Assembly (NCBI GenBank): GCA_019115945.1
Contig: DXCO01000019.1
Span: forward strand, 1 to 64,000
Source of the DNA: Candidatus Borkfalkia excrementavium
Lineage (GTDB): Bacteria > Bacillota > Clostridia > Christensenellales > Borkfalkiaceae
Reading direction: 5' to 3'
Length of the DNA stretch: 64,000 bases
Shown: positions 56,908 to 64,000 of the stretch, one piece after another
How positions within the stretch are numbered: position 1 is the stretch's first letter
Layout: the number at the start of each line of letters is the position of its first letter
Program-made: the position numbers and the translations under genes
The notes under the pieces: generated by a model
Seen by the model: only the letters and a program-made list of their open reading frames with translations
Told to the model about the DNA's origin: nothing
Databases searched by the model: none

Positions 56908-58037
56908 AGCGCATCCGGTGCGGCCGCATCATTTCGGACGGGAAGATCTTTCCCGGGTACGTCTATTATGAAAACGGCGTCATCGCCGAAGTTTCCGGGC
57001 GCGATCTTCCCTGCGAGGAAGAATACGATGCGGGCGAATTTTATCTCGCGCCCGGTTTCATCGACACGCACACGCACGGCGGCGCGGACGTGGATTTTAC
57101 TTTCTGCGACGCGCAGGAGGCGATCAGGGCGGCGGATTTTCATTTTTCGCACGGCACGACGACCATATTCCCGACGACCCTTGCGTCCGATTACGAGAAT
57201 ACGGCGCGTGCGCTGCGGGAACTGAAAAAAGCGCAGGCAAGCGGGGCGGCAAAGGGCGAGATCGGCGGCGCCCATATCGAAGGGCCGTATTTTGCTCCCT
57301 CCATGGCAGGCGCGCAGAATCCGAAATATCTCACCGATCCCGTCGAAAAGGATTATACGCGCATTCTCGATGAATTCGGCGGGTTTGTAAAAAAATGGAG
57401 TTACGCCCCCGAACGGGATCGGGATGCAAAATTCTGCAGGTATCTGATCGGGCGCGGCGTGCTCGCGTCTGCGGGGCATACTGCCGCAATTTACGACGAC
57501 ATGCTCGCCGCGTATGACGCGGGGCTGCGTTGCGTGACGCACCTTTATTCGTGTACTTCCACCATTACCCGCGAAAAGGGGTTTCGCCGTCTCGGCGTCA
57601 TCGAATGCGCCTATCTTTTCGAGGATATGGACGCGGAACTGATCGCCGACGGAAAGCATATCCCAAAAGAACTCATCCGCCTCGTGTTCCGCCTGAAGGG
57701 CGCAGAGCATATCATGCTCGTGACCGATTCGCTCAGCATTGCCGGAAGCGGGAAAACTTCGGGCGAACTCAACGGCGTTCCCTATATCGTGGAAGACGGC
57801 GTGGCGAAACTTGCGGACAGGAGCGCGTTTGCGGGGAGCGTTGCCACGGCAGACAGGCTGGTCGCGGAATGCGTCGCCGCGGGCGTTCCGCTCGAAGACG
57901 CCGTGCGCGCGATGACGGAGACGCCCGCCCGCGCTCTGAAACTCAACAAAGGGCGCATCGCGAAGGGTTACGATGCGGATTTTGTGATTTTTGACGATAA
58001 AATCGCCGTAAAGCGCGTAATTTCGCGCGGCAGATAA
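56904..58037 (+). CDS. nagA: N-acetylglucosamine-6-phosphate deacetylase
   Basis: The 377-aa amidohydrolase removes acetate from GlcNAc-6-phosphate. Metal and active-site motifs are FIDTHTHGGADVDF near 52 (His-x-His), HIEGPYF near 124 (metal Glu), AGHTAA near 192, and DGKHIPKEL near 250, with catalytic Asp in VTDSLS near 275. The usual THLFNAM segment reads THLYSCTS here, a small departure that could affect the sugar pocket. It overlaps the GH20-like gene (ATGA). NagB, encoded at 43126, takes the next step. Confidence 0.92.
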   Translation: MKRIRCGRIISDGKIFPGYVYYENGVIAEVSGRDLPCEEEYDAGEFYLAPGFIDTHTHGGADVDFTFCDAQEAIRAADFHFSHGTTTIFPTTLASDYENTARALRELKKAQASGAAKGEIGGAHIEGPYFAPSMAGAQNPKYLTDPVEKDYTRILDEFGGFVKKWSYAPERDRDAKFCRYLIGRGVLASAGHTAAIYDDMLAAYDAGLRCVTHLYSCTSTITREKGFRRLGVIECAYLFEDMDAELIADGKHIPKELIRLVFRLKGAEHIMLVTDSLSIAGSGKTSGELNGVPYIVEDGVAKLADRSAFAGSVATADRLVAECVAAGVPLEDAVRAMTETPARALKLNKGRIAKGYDADFVIFDDKIAVKRVISRGR

Positions 58038-58099
58038 AGCGGATCGCTGTCGGCAACGGCGCTGTTCAAAATAAAAATACTTCTCTGGAGGTCTTATCT

Positions 58100-59542
58100 A
58101 TGATACAATTCGGAACGGGAGGTTTCCGCGGGGTGATCGGCGACGATTTCACCCGCGGGAACGTGCAGACGATCGCGCAGGCGCTCTGTAACATGATCGG
58201 GCAGGACGGTTCCGATAAGCCCGTCGTCATCGGGTACGACAGGCGGTTTATGTCCGACTTCTACGCGGCGTGGATGGCGGAAGTTTTTGCGGGCAACGGC
58301 GTGAAAGTTTTCTTGTACACGCACGCGATGCCTTCGCCCGGCGTGATGTGCGCCACGCGCGATCTGGGGCTCGATTACGGCGTGATGATCACGGCTAGCC
58401 ACAATCCGTTCAAATTCAACGGGGTTAAGGTTTTCGCCAAGGGCGGATGCGACGCCGACGTCGCTTTGACGGACAGGATCGAGCGCGAGTGCGCGGGCGT
58501 AAAAAAGATCGCGAGCATGCCGCTGTCCGACGCGAAAGGGGCGGGGCTCGTCGCAGATTATTCCAATATCGACGCCTATGTGGAAAACATCTGCTCTTTT
58601 ATCAGTCCGAAGATCCGCGACAATCACGCGAAAATACTCTTCGACAATCTGTACGGCGCGGGGATCGTCGGGCTGTCCCGCCTGGCGGAAAAGTTCCGCA
58701 TCGAAAAATTTGACGTGCTTCACCCCGAACACGACGCGTTTTTCGGGTTTGAACTTCCCAATCCGACGGAAGCGATGCTCGAACCGCTCAAAGCGAAGGT
58801 CGCGGCGGGCGGCTACGATTACGCGATCGGAACGGACAGCGACGGCGACCGTTTGGGCATCATCAGCGACACCTGCGAATACGTGAACAACAACGATATC
58901 CTCGCGGCACTCTATTACTATCTGGTAAAATACAGGGGAGAAAAAGGGGACGTCGTCAAAAACTGCGCGACTTCCGTCCTCGTGGACAAAGTGGCGGAAA
59001 AACTCGGTTTTTCCTGTCACGAGGTGGACGTCGGATTCAAAAACATCTCCGCAAAAATGCGCGAAACGGACGCACTGATCGGCGGCGAATCGAGCGGCGG
59101 GCTTACCTGCCGCGGCTATATCGAGGGCAAAGACAGCGCTTTCAGCGCTTCCCTTTTCATGGAGATGCAGATCGTGATGGATAAGCCCGTCTCCGAGATC
59201 GTGCGCGAGGTGCACGAATTTGCGGATTATCATTACGCTTCGGTAGAGAGGGCGATCCCCCTGCGCGGGGAAAAAGCCGCCACCGCTTTTCTGGCGGCCG
59301 AAATGCCCGACCTCGGCAGAGAGATCGTGCGTTTCGATCATTTCAACAGGAATTTCAAATATTACCTTTCGGACGGATGTTGGGCGCTCTTGCGCCTTTC
59401 GGGCACCGAACCGATGCTCAGGCTGTTTGCCGAGGCGGAGAGCGGGGAAGAGGCGCTCCGCATTGCCGATTGCCTGACGGCATTTGTAAACGCAGGAGGA
59501 AACGCGCATGGGAATGAAAGAAAAGGCCGCTCTGCTGTTTGA
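58100..59542 (+). CDS. Phosphohexomutase (phosphoglucomutase/phosphomannomutase family)
   Basis: The 480-aa alpha-D-phosphohexomutase moves phosphate between C1 and C6 of a hexose. The four active-site parts are TASHNP near 98 (phosphoserine Ser), metal loop DSDGDR near 250, sugar-binding GGESSGG near 330, and phosphate-binding RLSGTEPMLR near 435. The sugar loop GESSG differs from the GEMSGH of glucose enzymes, so the preferred substrate is not fixed. In the operon it would turn the sugar-1-phosphate from the GH94 enzyme into the 6-phosphate used by NagA. RBS GGAGGTC precedes ATG 58100. Confidence 0.9.
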   Translation: MIQFGTGGFRGVIGDDFTRGNVQTIAQALCNMIGQDGSDKPVVIGYDRRFMSDFYAAWMAEVFAGNGVKVFLYTHAMPSPGVMCATRDLGLDYGVMITASHNPFKFNGVKVFAKGGCDADVALTDRIERECAGVKKIASMPLSDAKGAGLVADYSNIDAYVENICSFISPKIRDNHAKILFDNLYGAGIVGLSRLAEKFRIEKFDVLHPEHDAFFGFELPNPTEAMLEPLKAKVAAGGYDYAIGTDSDGDRLGIISDTCEYVNNNDILAALYYYLVKYRGEKGDVVKNCATSVLVDKVAEKLGFSCHEVDVGFKNISAKMRETDALIGGESSGGLTCRGYIEGKDSAFSASLFMEMQIVMDKPVSEIVREVHEFADYHYASVERAIPLRGEKAATAFLAAEMPDLGREIVRFDHFNRNFKYYLSDGCWALLRLSGTEPMLRLFAEAESGEEALRIADCLTAFVNAGGNAHGNERKGRSAV

Positions 59543-62033
59543 AAAGACGGGGCGCCTGCGAAGGGGGAAAGCCCCCGCGGGCTCGAAACTGCCCGAAAAC
59601 ACCTGGTTTCTCGACGACAGTGCGATCGCCTGTTTCCCTCGTAAAAGAGGGGACAGCCGCTATTTTTACGGTACGGACGGGTTTTATCTGTGGGCGTATC
59701 AGTCGGGCTATATTTCGGTAAACGAAAGCACGTTTACCGTATTTCCCTATGCGGACGAGGGCAAACAGCCCTATCTGGCGTTTTTCGGGGGCATAAAGGA
59801 CGAAAAGGGCGGCTATCTTCCCGTATCCCTCACGGGCGTTGCGGCACAGCCGCGCGAGCGCGCGGAGCGCTGCACCGTGTTTACGCCGACGGCGGCTTAT
59901 TACCTGACGGAAGCAGAGGGGCTCCGCTTTGCTGTGCGCATTTACGCGGACGAAAAAAAGCGCGTACGCGCTACGCTGTCCGCGCAGAATCTGACGGGAA
60001 CGGACAAAGAGATCTATCTGTCCTCTTATCTGAACTGCCTTTTGCGCTATATGCCCGTCGAGGATATCGAAAGCAAATGGTACAAACGCTGCGGCGTTCG
60101 GGAAAACGGGTTTTTGATCGAAAGCGTGGTCGATCTTTCCCGCGAAGAACACGTCAATTTTTACGCCGTCGTCAGGCGGAGGACGAAAGGGGATGTTTCG
60201 GGCATTTCCGCCACGTCCGCCCGCGCGGATTTTTGCGGCGGAAAAACGGTATCGCTCAACTGCGCCGAACCCCTTTTCACGGGCTCCTTTGCCGAAGAAA
60301 AAAAGACGTGCGGATTTTCGGATACGGCGGTCGCCGGCGAGATCATACGGTTCCGTCTGCCCGCAAACGGATATTGCGAAGAGGATCTTTCCTTTGAAAT
60401 CTACCGCGATCCCTCAGAGGCGGAACGCTCTTTGTCGCTGCCGATCGGGGAGAGCGAGTTTGACGATTACGTTGCCGCGGCGGAGAAAAAGGACGAGGAA
60501 AAATTTGTTTCCGATCGCATGCTGAAAATTGCTTTTGGTCCTTTTTCTGACAAACGTATCGACGCAGATGTGCTCAATCGGTTTATCGGCAGCGTGATCA
60601 GACAGGTCGAATCGTGCGCGCTTGCCAAAACTTCCAGTCTGTCCATGCTCGGCGTCAGAGACGTGTTTCAGCAGATCGAAGCGGCGCTCATATGGAATCC
60701 CGCGGACTGCCGCAGAAAAATACTCGAAGCGCTCGATTTCATCGGGACGGACGGCCGTGCGCCCAGGCAGTACTCCCTGCCCGCAAGGCGGGGCAGCGTG
60801 CCCGTTCTGGATCTGCGCGAATTTATCGATCAGGGCGTGTGGATCGTGGACGCTCTCTATACCTATCTCGCCTACACGGGGGACGACTCTGTCCTGCGCG
60901 AAGAGTGCGGCTATTACGTGTACCGCGGCAGAGAGGCTTCTCTTACGGACGAGCGGGACAGCGTGCTCGATCATCTCGTGCGCATCGTCGGCTATCTTCT
61001 CGCCAACGTTGACGATAAGACGCATTGCCTGCGCATTCTTTACGGAGACTGGAACGACGCCCTGGACGGTTTGGGAACGACGGAGGATAAGGACAAGCAG
61101 TTCGGCAGCGGCGTTTCCGTCATGGCGACGTTGCAACTGTGCCGCAATCTCGAAGAGATGTCCGAGATCCTGCGCGTGCGTTCTCTCCGCCCCGATCTCG
61201 TTTCTCTGTACGAAAAAAAGTATGCGGAACTCAAAGAGGGGCTTCAGCGCTATGCCGTCCATACAAATCAGAGCGGCGAGCGCCGCATCGTGCACGGCTG
61301 GGGAGACAAGATGGAATATTTTGTCGGCAGTTTCCAGGACGTGGACGGAAAGTCCCGCGACGGGCTTACGGCGAATGCGTTCTGGGTCCTCTCGGGCGCC
61401 TATGAATGGGATAAAAGCATTCGGAAAGAGATCCTCGCAAGTTATGACCGGCTGGACTCGAAATACGGTTTAAAGACGTTCGAGCCGCCCTTTGCGCGCG
61501 GAACGCGGGGCGTCGGCCGCATCCCCAACCTTCCGGCCGGCACGGCGGAAAACGGGGCCTCCTACGCGCATGCGACGCTGTTCGGCATCTGGTCACTGTT
61601 TAAAATGGGCGAAGGGGAGCGCGCGTGGGAGCAACTCGTCAAAGTGCTTCCTCCCGCGCATGAATTTATATCCACTTCTCCCTTCGTCATGTCCAATTCC
61701 TATATTTATAATGAAGAACTGGGCGTTGACGGCGAATCGATGAACGACTGGTACACGGGCAGCGCGGCGGTCCTGATCAAGGCGCTCACGCGGTGCGTGT
61801 TCGGCGTCGAGGTCACGCAGACCCGCCTGAAAATATCTCCCTCCGCATATTTCCCCTGCGATCAAGCGGAAATGTCTTTCATGGTGCGCGGCGTACCCGT
61901 GCGCGTGAAATATCGGAAGGGCAGCGGCGTCCGCTCGGTGATTGTGAACGGAAAAAGGACGGACGGCCCCGACGGATACGAAACGGCCCTTGCCGATTTG
62001 AAGGGCCCGCTCGAAGTGGAAGTGGAAGGCTGA
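59508..62033 (+). CDS. GH94-family-like glycoside phosphorylase
   Basis: The 841-aa protein looks like a cytoplasmic GH94 phosphorylase, which splits beta-linked disaccharides with inorganic phosphate to a sugar-1-phosphate. The N-terminal beta-sandwich is about 1-300 (YFYGTDGFYLWAYQSGYISVNES near 50), then an (alpha/alpha)6 barrel with the catalytic Asp in YGDWNDAL near 513, and VRDVFQQIEAALIW near 385. The C-terminal beta part has MNDWYTGSAAV near 745. Known GH94 activities include chitobiose, cellobiose and laminaribiose phosphorylases, so the disaccharide is open. It overlaps the mutase gene by 35 nt with AGGAGG upstream of ATG 59508. Confidence 0.86.
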   Translation: MGMKEKAALLFEKTGRLRRGKAPAGSKLPENTWFLDDSAIACFPRKRGDSRYFYGTDGFYLWAYQSGYISVNESTFTVFPYADEGKQPYLAFFGGIKDEKGGYLPVSLTGVAAQPRERAERCTVFTPTAAYYLTEAEGLRFAVRIYADEKKRVRATLSAQNLTGTDKEIYLSSYLNCLLRYMPVEDIESKWYKRCGVRENGFLIESVVDLSREEHVNFYAVVRRRTKGDVSGISATSARADFCGGKTVSLNCAEPLFTGSFAEEKKTCGFSDTAVAGEIIRFRLPANGYCEEDLSFEIYRDPSEAERSLSLPIGESEFDDYVAAAEKKDEEKFVSDRMLKIAFGPFSDKRIDADVLNRFIGSVIRQVESCALAKTSSLSMLGVRDVFQQIEAALIWNPADCRRKILEALDFIGTDGRAPRQYSLPARRGSVPVLDLREFIDQGVWIVDALYTYLAYTGDDSVLREECGYYVYRGREASLTDERDSVLDHLVRIVGYLLANVDDKTHCLRILYGDWNDALDGLGTTEDKDKQFGSGVSVMATLQLCRNLEEMSEILRVRSLRPDLVSLYEKKYAELKEGLQRYAVHTNQSGERRIVHGWGDKMEYFVGSFQDVDGKSRDGLTANAFWVLSGAYEWDKSIRKEILASYDRLDSKYGLKTFEPPFARGTRGVGRIPNLPAGTAENGASYAHATLFGIWSLFKMGEGERAWEQLVKVLPPAHEFISTSPFVMSNSYIYNEELGVDGESMNDWYTGSAAVLIKALTRCVFGVEVTQTRLKISPSAYFPCDQAEMSFMVRGVPVRVKYRKGSGVRSVIVNGKRTDGPDGYETALADLKGPLEVEVEG

Positions 62034-62095
62034 AAGATCGCACTTTTCGGCTTCGTGCAGGCCGGAACAAGCAAATTTTAGCGCATAAAACAAGA

Positions 62096-62125
62096 AAAAT
62101 ACCCGCGGAAGCGGGTATTTTTATA
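62096..62125 (+). terminator. Terminator of the GH20-nagA-mutase-phosphorylase operon
   Basis: AAAATACCCGC (62096-62106) with GCGGGTATTTT (62111-62121), loop GGAA, followed by TTAT. Confidence 0.9.
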
Positions 62126-62144
62126 CAAAAATTTCTTTTACGGC

Positions 62145-62174
62145 TTGAATTATGCCCGAAAGGTATGGTATAAT
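62145..62174 (+). promoter_or_regulatory. Promoter of the LysR gene
   Basis: TTGAAT (62145-62150) and TATAAT (62169-62174), 18 nt apart. Confidence 0.82.
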
Positions 62175-62200
62175 ACGGAAAAAAGATCGGAGGCCCCGCT

Positions 62201-63085
62201 ATGGAATTGCGAGTTTTGCGGTATTTTCTGACGCTTGCGCGGGAAGAGAGCGTCTCCCGTGCGGCGGAAGCGCTCTATATCACGCAGCCCACGCTGTCAC
62301 GCCAACTGGCGGAACTGGAAGAGGAATTGGGCACAAAACTGTTCGAGCGCGGCAAGCGCAGGATCGTTCTGACGGAAGAGGGCATGCTGCTTCGCCGCCG
62401 TGCGGAGGAGATTTTGGAACTTTCGGATAAGACGGAGCGCGAGTTGCGCAACAGAAACGAAAACCTGAGCGGCGTTGTCAGCATCGGCGCGGCGGAAACG
62501 CGCGCCGCGGCGCTTCTGCCGCAGGCGATCGCATCTTTTCGGAATAAATATCCCGGCGTCACGTTCGAGATCGAATCGGATACGGCGGACCGCGTAAAAG
62601 AGCGGTTAGAGCGCGGACTGCTCGATCTGGGCCTGCTGGTCGAGCCCGGCGACATCGACAAATACGAATTTCTGCGGCTGAATATAGAGGAGCGGTGCGG
62701 CATTCTGATGAGCGCATCCTCGCCTCTGGCGAAAAAGGAGAGCGTATCCGCAGAGGATTTGCAGGGGCTGCCCATCGTCATGAACAGGCGCAAAGAAGTG
62801 CGCAGTTTATACCGCGCGGCGCTGGGCGAAGGGTTCGACAGACTGAACGTGATCGCCACATTCAACCTGATCAACAACGCCGCGCTGTTTGCGGAACAGA
62901 ATGTCGGTTACGTTTTTACCATCGAGGGGACGGTCGGTTATTTCCCGTCCGGTCGCCTGAGTTTCCGCCCCTTTGAACCGCCGATCAGCCAGTCTACCTT
63001 TCTGATCTGGAAAAAGCACCGCGCGGCGAACCGCTGCGTGAGCAAATTCATTGAAGAAATATCCATGCTTATAAAGCATTCATAG
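62201..63085 (+). CDS. LysR-family transcriptional regulator
   Basis: The 294-aa protein starts with the LysR HTH (residues 3-62; EESVSRAAEALYITQPTLSRQLAELEEELGTKLFERG) and has the linker helix and a periplasmic-binding-protein-like effector domain (90-290). In that domain VSIGAAETRAAALLPQAIASFRNKYPGVTFEI is standard. Start ATG 62201 has GGAGG at 62185-62189. No divergent target gene is present; the next gene is on the same strand with its own promoter. Regulated genes may be elsewhere. Confidence 0.95.
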   Translation: MELRVLRYFLTLAREESVSRAAEALYITQPTLSRQLAELEEELGTKLFERGKRRIVLTEEGMLLRRRAEEILELSDKTERELRNRNENLSGVVSIGAAETRAAALLPQAIASFRNKYPGVTFEIESDTADRVKERLERGLLDLGLLVEPGDIDKYEFLRLNIEERCGILMSASSPLAKKESVSAEDLQGLPIVMNRRKEVRSLYRAALGEGFDRLNVIATFNLINNAALFAEQNVGYVFTIEGTVGYFPSGRLSFRPFEPPISQSTFLIWKKHRAANRCVSKFIEEISMLIKHS

Positions 63086-63102
63086 CCATAAAATCAAAGT
63101 AT

Positions 63103-63131
63103 TTTACAGGCGGGCGCAACCGTGCTATAAT
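63103..63131 (+). promoter_or_regulatory. Promoter of the MerR-like/chimera gene pair
   Basis: TTTACA (63103-63108) and TATAAT (63126-63131), 17 nt apart. MerR-activated promoters usually have 19-20 nt spacers, so this one is of the ordinary type. Confidence 0.8.
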
Positions 63132-63184
63132 AGTTTGCGGAAACGGAAAAAAGCAAAAATCATTTCCGTCAACGGAGAGGAAAC

Positions 63185-63496
63185 ATGGAACTTCGCGAAG
63201 CATGCAGGCTGTTCGGGCTGAAGGCGGAAGACGTCGCCGAGTGCGAGGGCGCGGGCATACTTTCGGGCGGGTCGTCCGATCTAAGCGACGACGACGTCCG
63301 CTCTGTGTCGCTGTATTGCTTTCTGAAAAAGGCGGGGCTGTCGAAAGGGGAGATCCTCGAATATTTTTCGGCGGACTGCGCCTCCTGCCGCGCGCGCATA
63401 CTGCGCTGTCTGCGCGACCGCCTGCTCGACGAGGTGCACGCGGGCCAGAAAAAACTGGACGAGGTGGATTATCTTCTCCGTTTGTTGGACCGTTAA
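63185..63496 (+). CDS. Small MerR-like protein
   Basis: The 103-aa protein looks like a degenerate MerR regulator: LREACRLFGLKAEDVAECEGAGIL (residues 2-26) takes the place of the winged helix, LSDDDVRSVSLYCFLKKAGLSKGEI (33-57) matches the second helix pair, and the tail (75-103) is a coiled coil for dimerisation. CASCRARILRC (residues about 65-75) has three cysteines that might sense metal or redox state. The usual strongly conserved Tyr/Arg in the MerR HTH is weak, so DNA binding is not certain. It is 12 nt upstream of the decarboxylase/cupin-like gene, which it may control. Confidence 0.65.
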   Translation: MELREACRLFGLKAEDVAECEGAGILSGGSSDLSDDDVRSVSLYCFLKKAGLSKGEILEYFSADCASCRARILRCLRDRLLDEVHAGQKKLDEVDYLLRLLDR

Positions 63497-63508
63497 AGGA
63501 GGAAGGGT

Positions 63509-63898
63509 ATGCAACTGACCGATCGGGCGGCGGAACGCCTGAAAAAATTATTTCCCGAGGGGAATCCCGTTCCGGAGAGCACGGATCCCGAACTTGCCGA
63601 AATTTTCGCGAATTTTGCGTTCGACGAGGTGCCCGCAGAAGATATCCTCGGGGAAGAGCCGCGCAGTCTTGCCGTTTTGGCGGCCCTGCTCGGCTGCGGC
63701 GGCGCGGAGTTGTTCGGCAAAGCGCCCCGCGCGCTGAAAGCGGGCGACGTTGTCGAGATCGCGCCCGAAGTCAAGCACTGGCACGGCGCCGCGAAGGACA
63801 GTTGGTTTTCGCATCTTGCCGTAGAAGTGCCCGCCGAAGGCGCCTCCAACGAATGGCTTGAAGCGGTGAGCGACGAGGACTACGCAAACTTGAAATAA
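63509..63898 (+). CDS. Carboxymuconolactone-decarboxylase/cupin chimera, internally deleted
   Basis: The 129-aa product joins two ends of a usually larger (about 230-260 aa) protein. Residues 20-75 (STDPELAEIFANFAFDEV) resemble the start of a carboxymuconolactone decarboxylase (CMD) domain, and residues 75-129 (KAGDVVEIAPEVKHWHGA, SWFSHLAVEVP, NEWLEAVSDEDY) are the end of the cupin that follows it in CMD-cupin fusions. The CMD active-site part (Cys-x-x-Cys-His region) and the first cupin half are missing. The frame is intact, with AAAGGAGG upstream of ATG 63509, so it may be a functional small protein or a recent deletion. Confidence 0.7.
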   Translation: MQLTDRAAERLKKLFPEGNPVPESTDPELAEIFANFAFDEVPAEDILGEEPRSLAVLAALLGCGGAELFGKAPRALKAGDVVEIAPEVKHWHGAAKDSWFSHLAVEVPAEGASNEWLEAVSDEDYANLK

Positions 63899-63939
63899 AC
63901 GATACGACAGGCCGGTAAACGGCATATTTCCCCAAAACG

Positions 63940-63973
63940 GGGGCGGAAGGCGGTTTCGTCTTCCGCCCCTTTT
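63940..63973 (+). terminator. Terminator of the MerR-like/chimera operon
   Basis: GGGGCGGAAG (63940-63949) pairs with CTTCCGCCCC (63960-63969), 10-nt loop, followed by TTTTC. Confidence 0.85.
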
Positions 63974-64000
63974 CTGTTTTGCGCAGGGCACGGAAAAGTG

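Noticed and set aside
43924-62033. Chitin-degradation locus
   Set aside because: There is no GH18/GH19 chitinase or lytic monooxygenase; the exported enzyme is GH16. The GlcNAc route alone does not show chitin as substrate.
1-64000. Prophage, integrative element or defence island
   Set aside because: No integrase, phage structural gene, restriction gene, toxin-antitoxin pair or attachment-site duplication was seen; tRNA-Ala is not flanked by an integrase or a partial repeat.

Overview
The window comes from a Gram-positive-type bacterium, most likely an uncultured member of the Clostridia (Christensenellales-like gut lineages would fit, but this is inference). The evidence is: strong sigma-A promoters (TTGACA, 17 nt, TATAAT), purine-rich ribosome binding sites of the AAGGAGG type, Bacillus/Clostridium-style gene order (yaaO-like decarboxylase, tmk, holB, ricT), a NiaR-regulated nadABC operon, preQ1 and yybP-ykoY riboswitches, lipoproteins with short lipoboxes, and sugar ABC transporters without their own ATPase. 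No phage, CRISPR array or rRNA was seen. The only mobile-element trace is the 3' part of an IS200/IS605 tnpA at the left edge.

Layout. 1-5.9 kb: tnpA end, an rRNA/tRNA methyltransferase, a leucine-rich-repeat lipoprotein gene broken by a 38-bp tandem duplication, an MFS permease, a CmpB-type membrane protein, and queT under a preQ1-I-like riboswitch. 6-13.7 kb: housekeeping genes (Lrp regulator plus alanine-type aminotransferase, greA, a membrane-anchored protein, decarboxylase-tmk-holB-ricT, ferredoxin). 13.7-14.4 kb: tRNA-Ala(GGC) and a promoter-to-terminator unit with no ORF whose ends form a 20-bp stem; it is a strong candidate structured ncRNA of 6S-like shape. 14.4-27.7 kb: catabolic locus 1, made of an AraC regulator divergent from an M81 (MlrC-like) hydrolase, a creatinase-like M24 protein lacking metal ligands, a sensory-rhodopsin-transducer-family protein, a 703-aa putative TIM-barrel protein, a barrel lipoprotein, a solute-binding lipoprotein, two permeases and an Ig-like (Big_2) lipoprotein. 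27.8-33.4 kb: an archaeal-type CMP-kinase-like gene, a TtcA-like thiolase and nadA-nadB-nadC-niaR. 33.4-41.1 kb: a Mn-riboswitch-controlled P-type ATPase, L-rhamnose isomerase, and a four-gene SPFH/zinc-ribbon membrane operon. 41.2-62 kb: an acyltransferase-like gene and catabolic locus 2. 62.1-64 kb: LysR, a MerR-like small protein and a truncated decarboxylase/cupin chimera.

Catabolic locus 2 (42.1-62.0 kb) reads as one programme. An AraC regulator is divergent from nagB, an exported GH16 lipoprotein, a second GH16 without signal peptide, a solute-binding lipoprotein, two permeases and a 1459-aa repeat lipoprotein. A second transcription unit follows: a GH20-like enzyme, nagA, a phosphohexomutase and a GH94-like phosphorylase. 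Together the enzymes could cut a glycan outside the cell, import oligosaccharides, cleave them phosphorolytically to a hexosamine-1-phosphate, convert it to the 6-phosphate, deacetylate it and deaminate it to fructose-6-phosphate. The substrate is not proven; N-acetylglucosamine-containing host or microbial glycans are the best guess.

The strongest candidates for something new are the ncRNA at 14.17-14.38 kb, the shared architecture of the two ABC loci (each ending in a giant Big_2 repeat lipoprotein), the cytoplasmic GH16 duplicate, the metal-less M24/M81/ASRT cluster, the reversible-looking 38-bp frameshift, and the decarboxylase/cupin deletion chimera.
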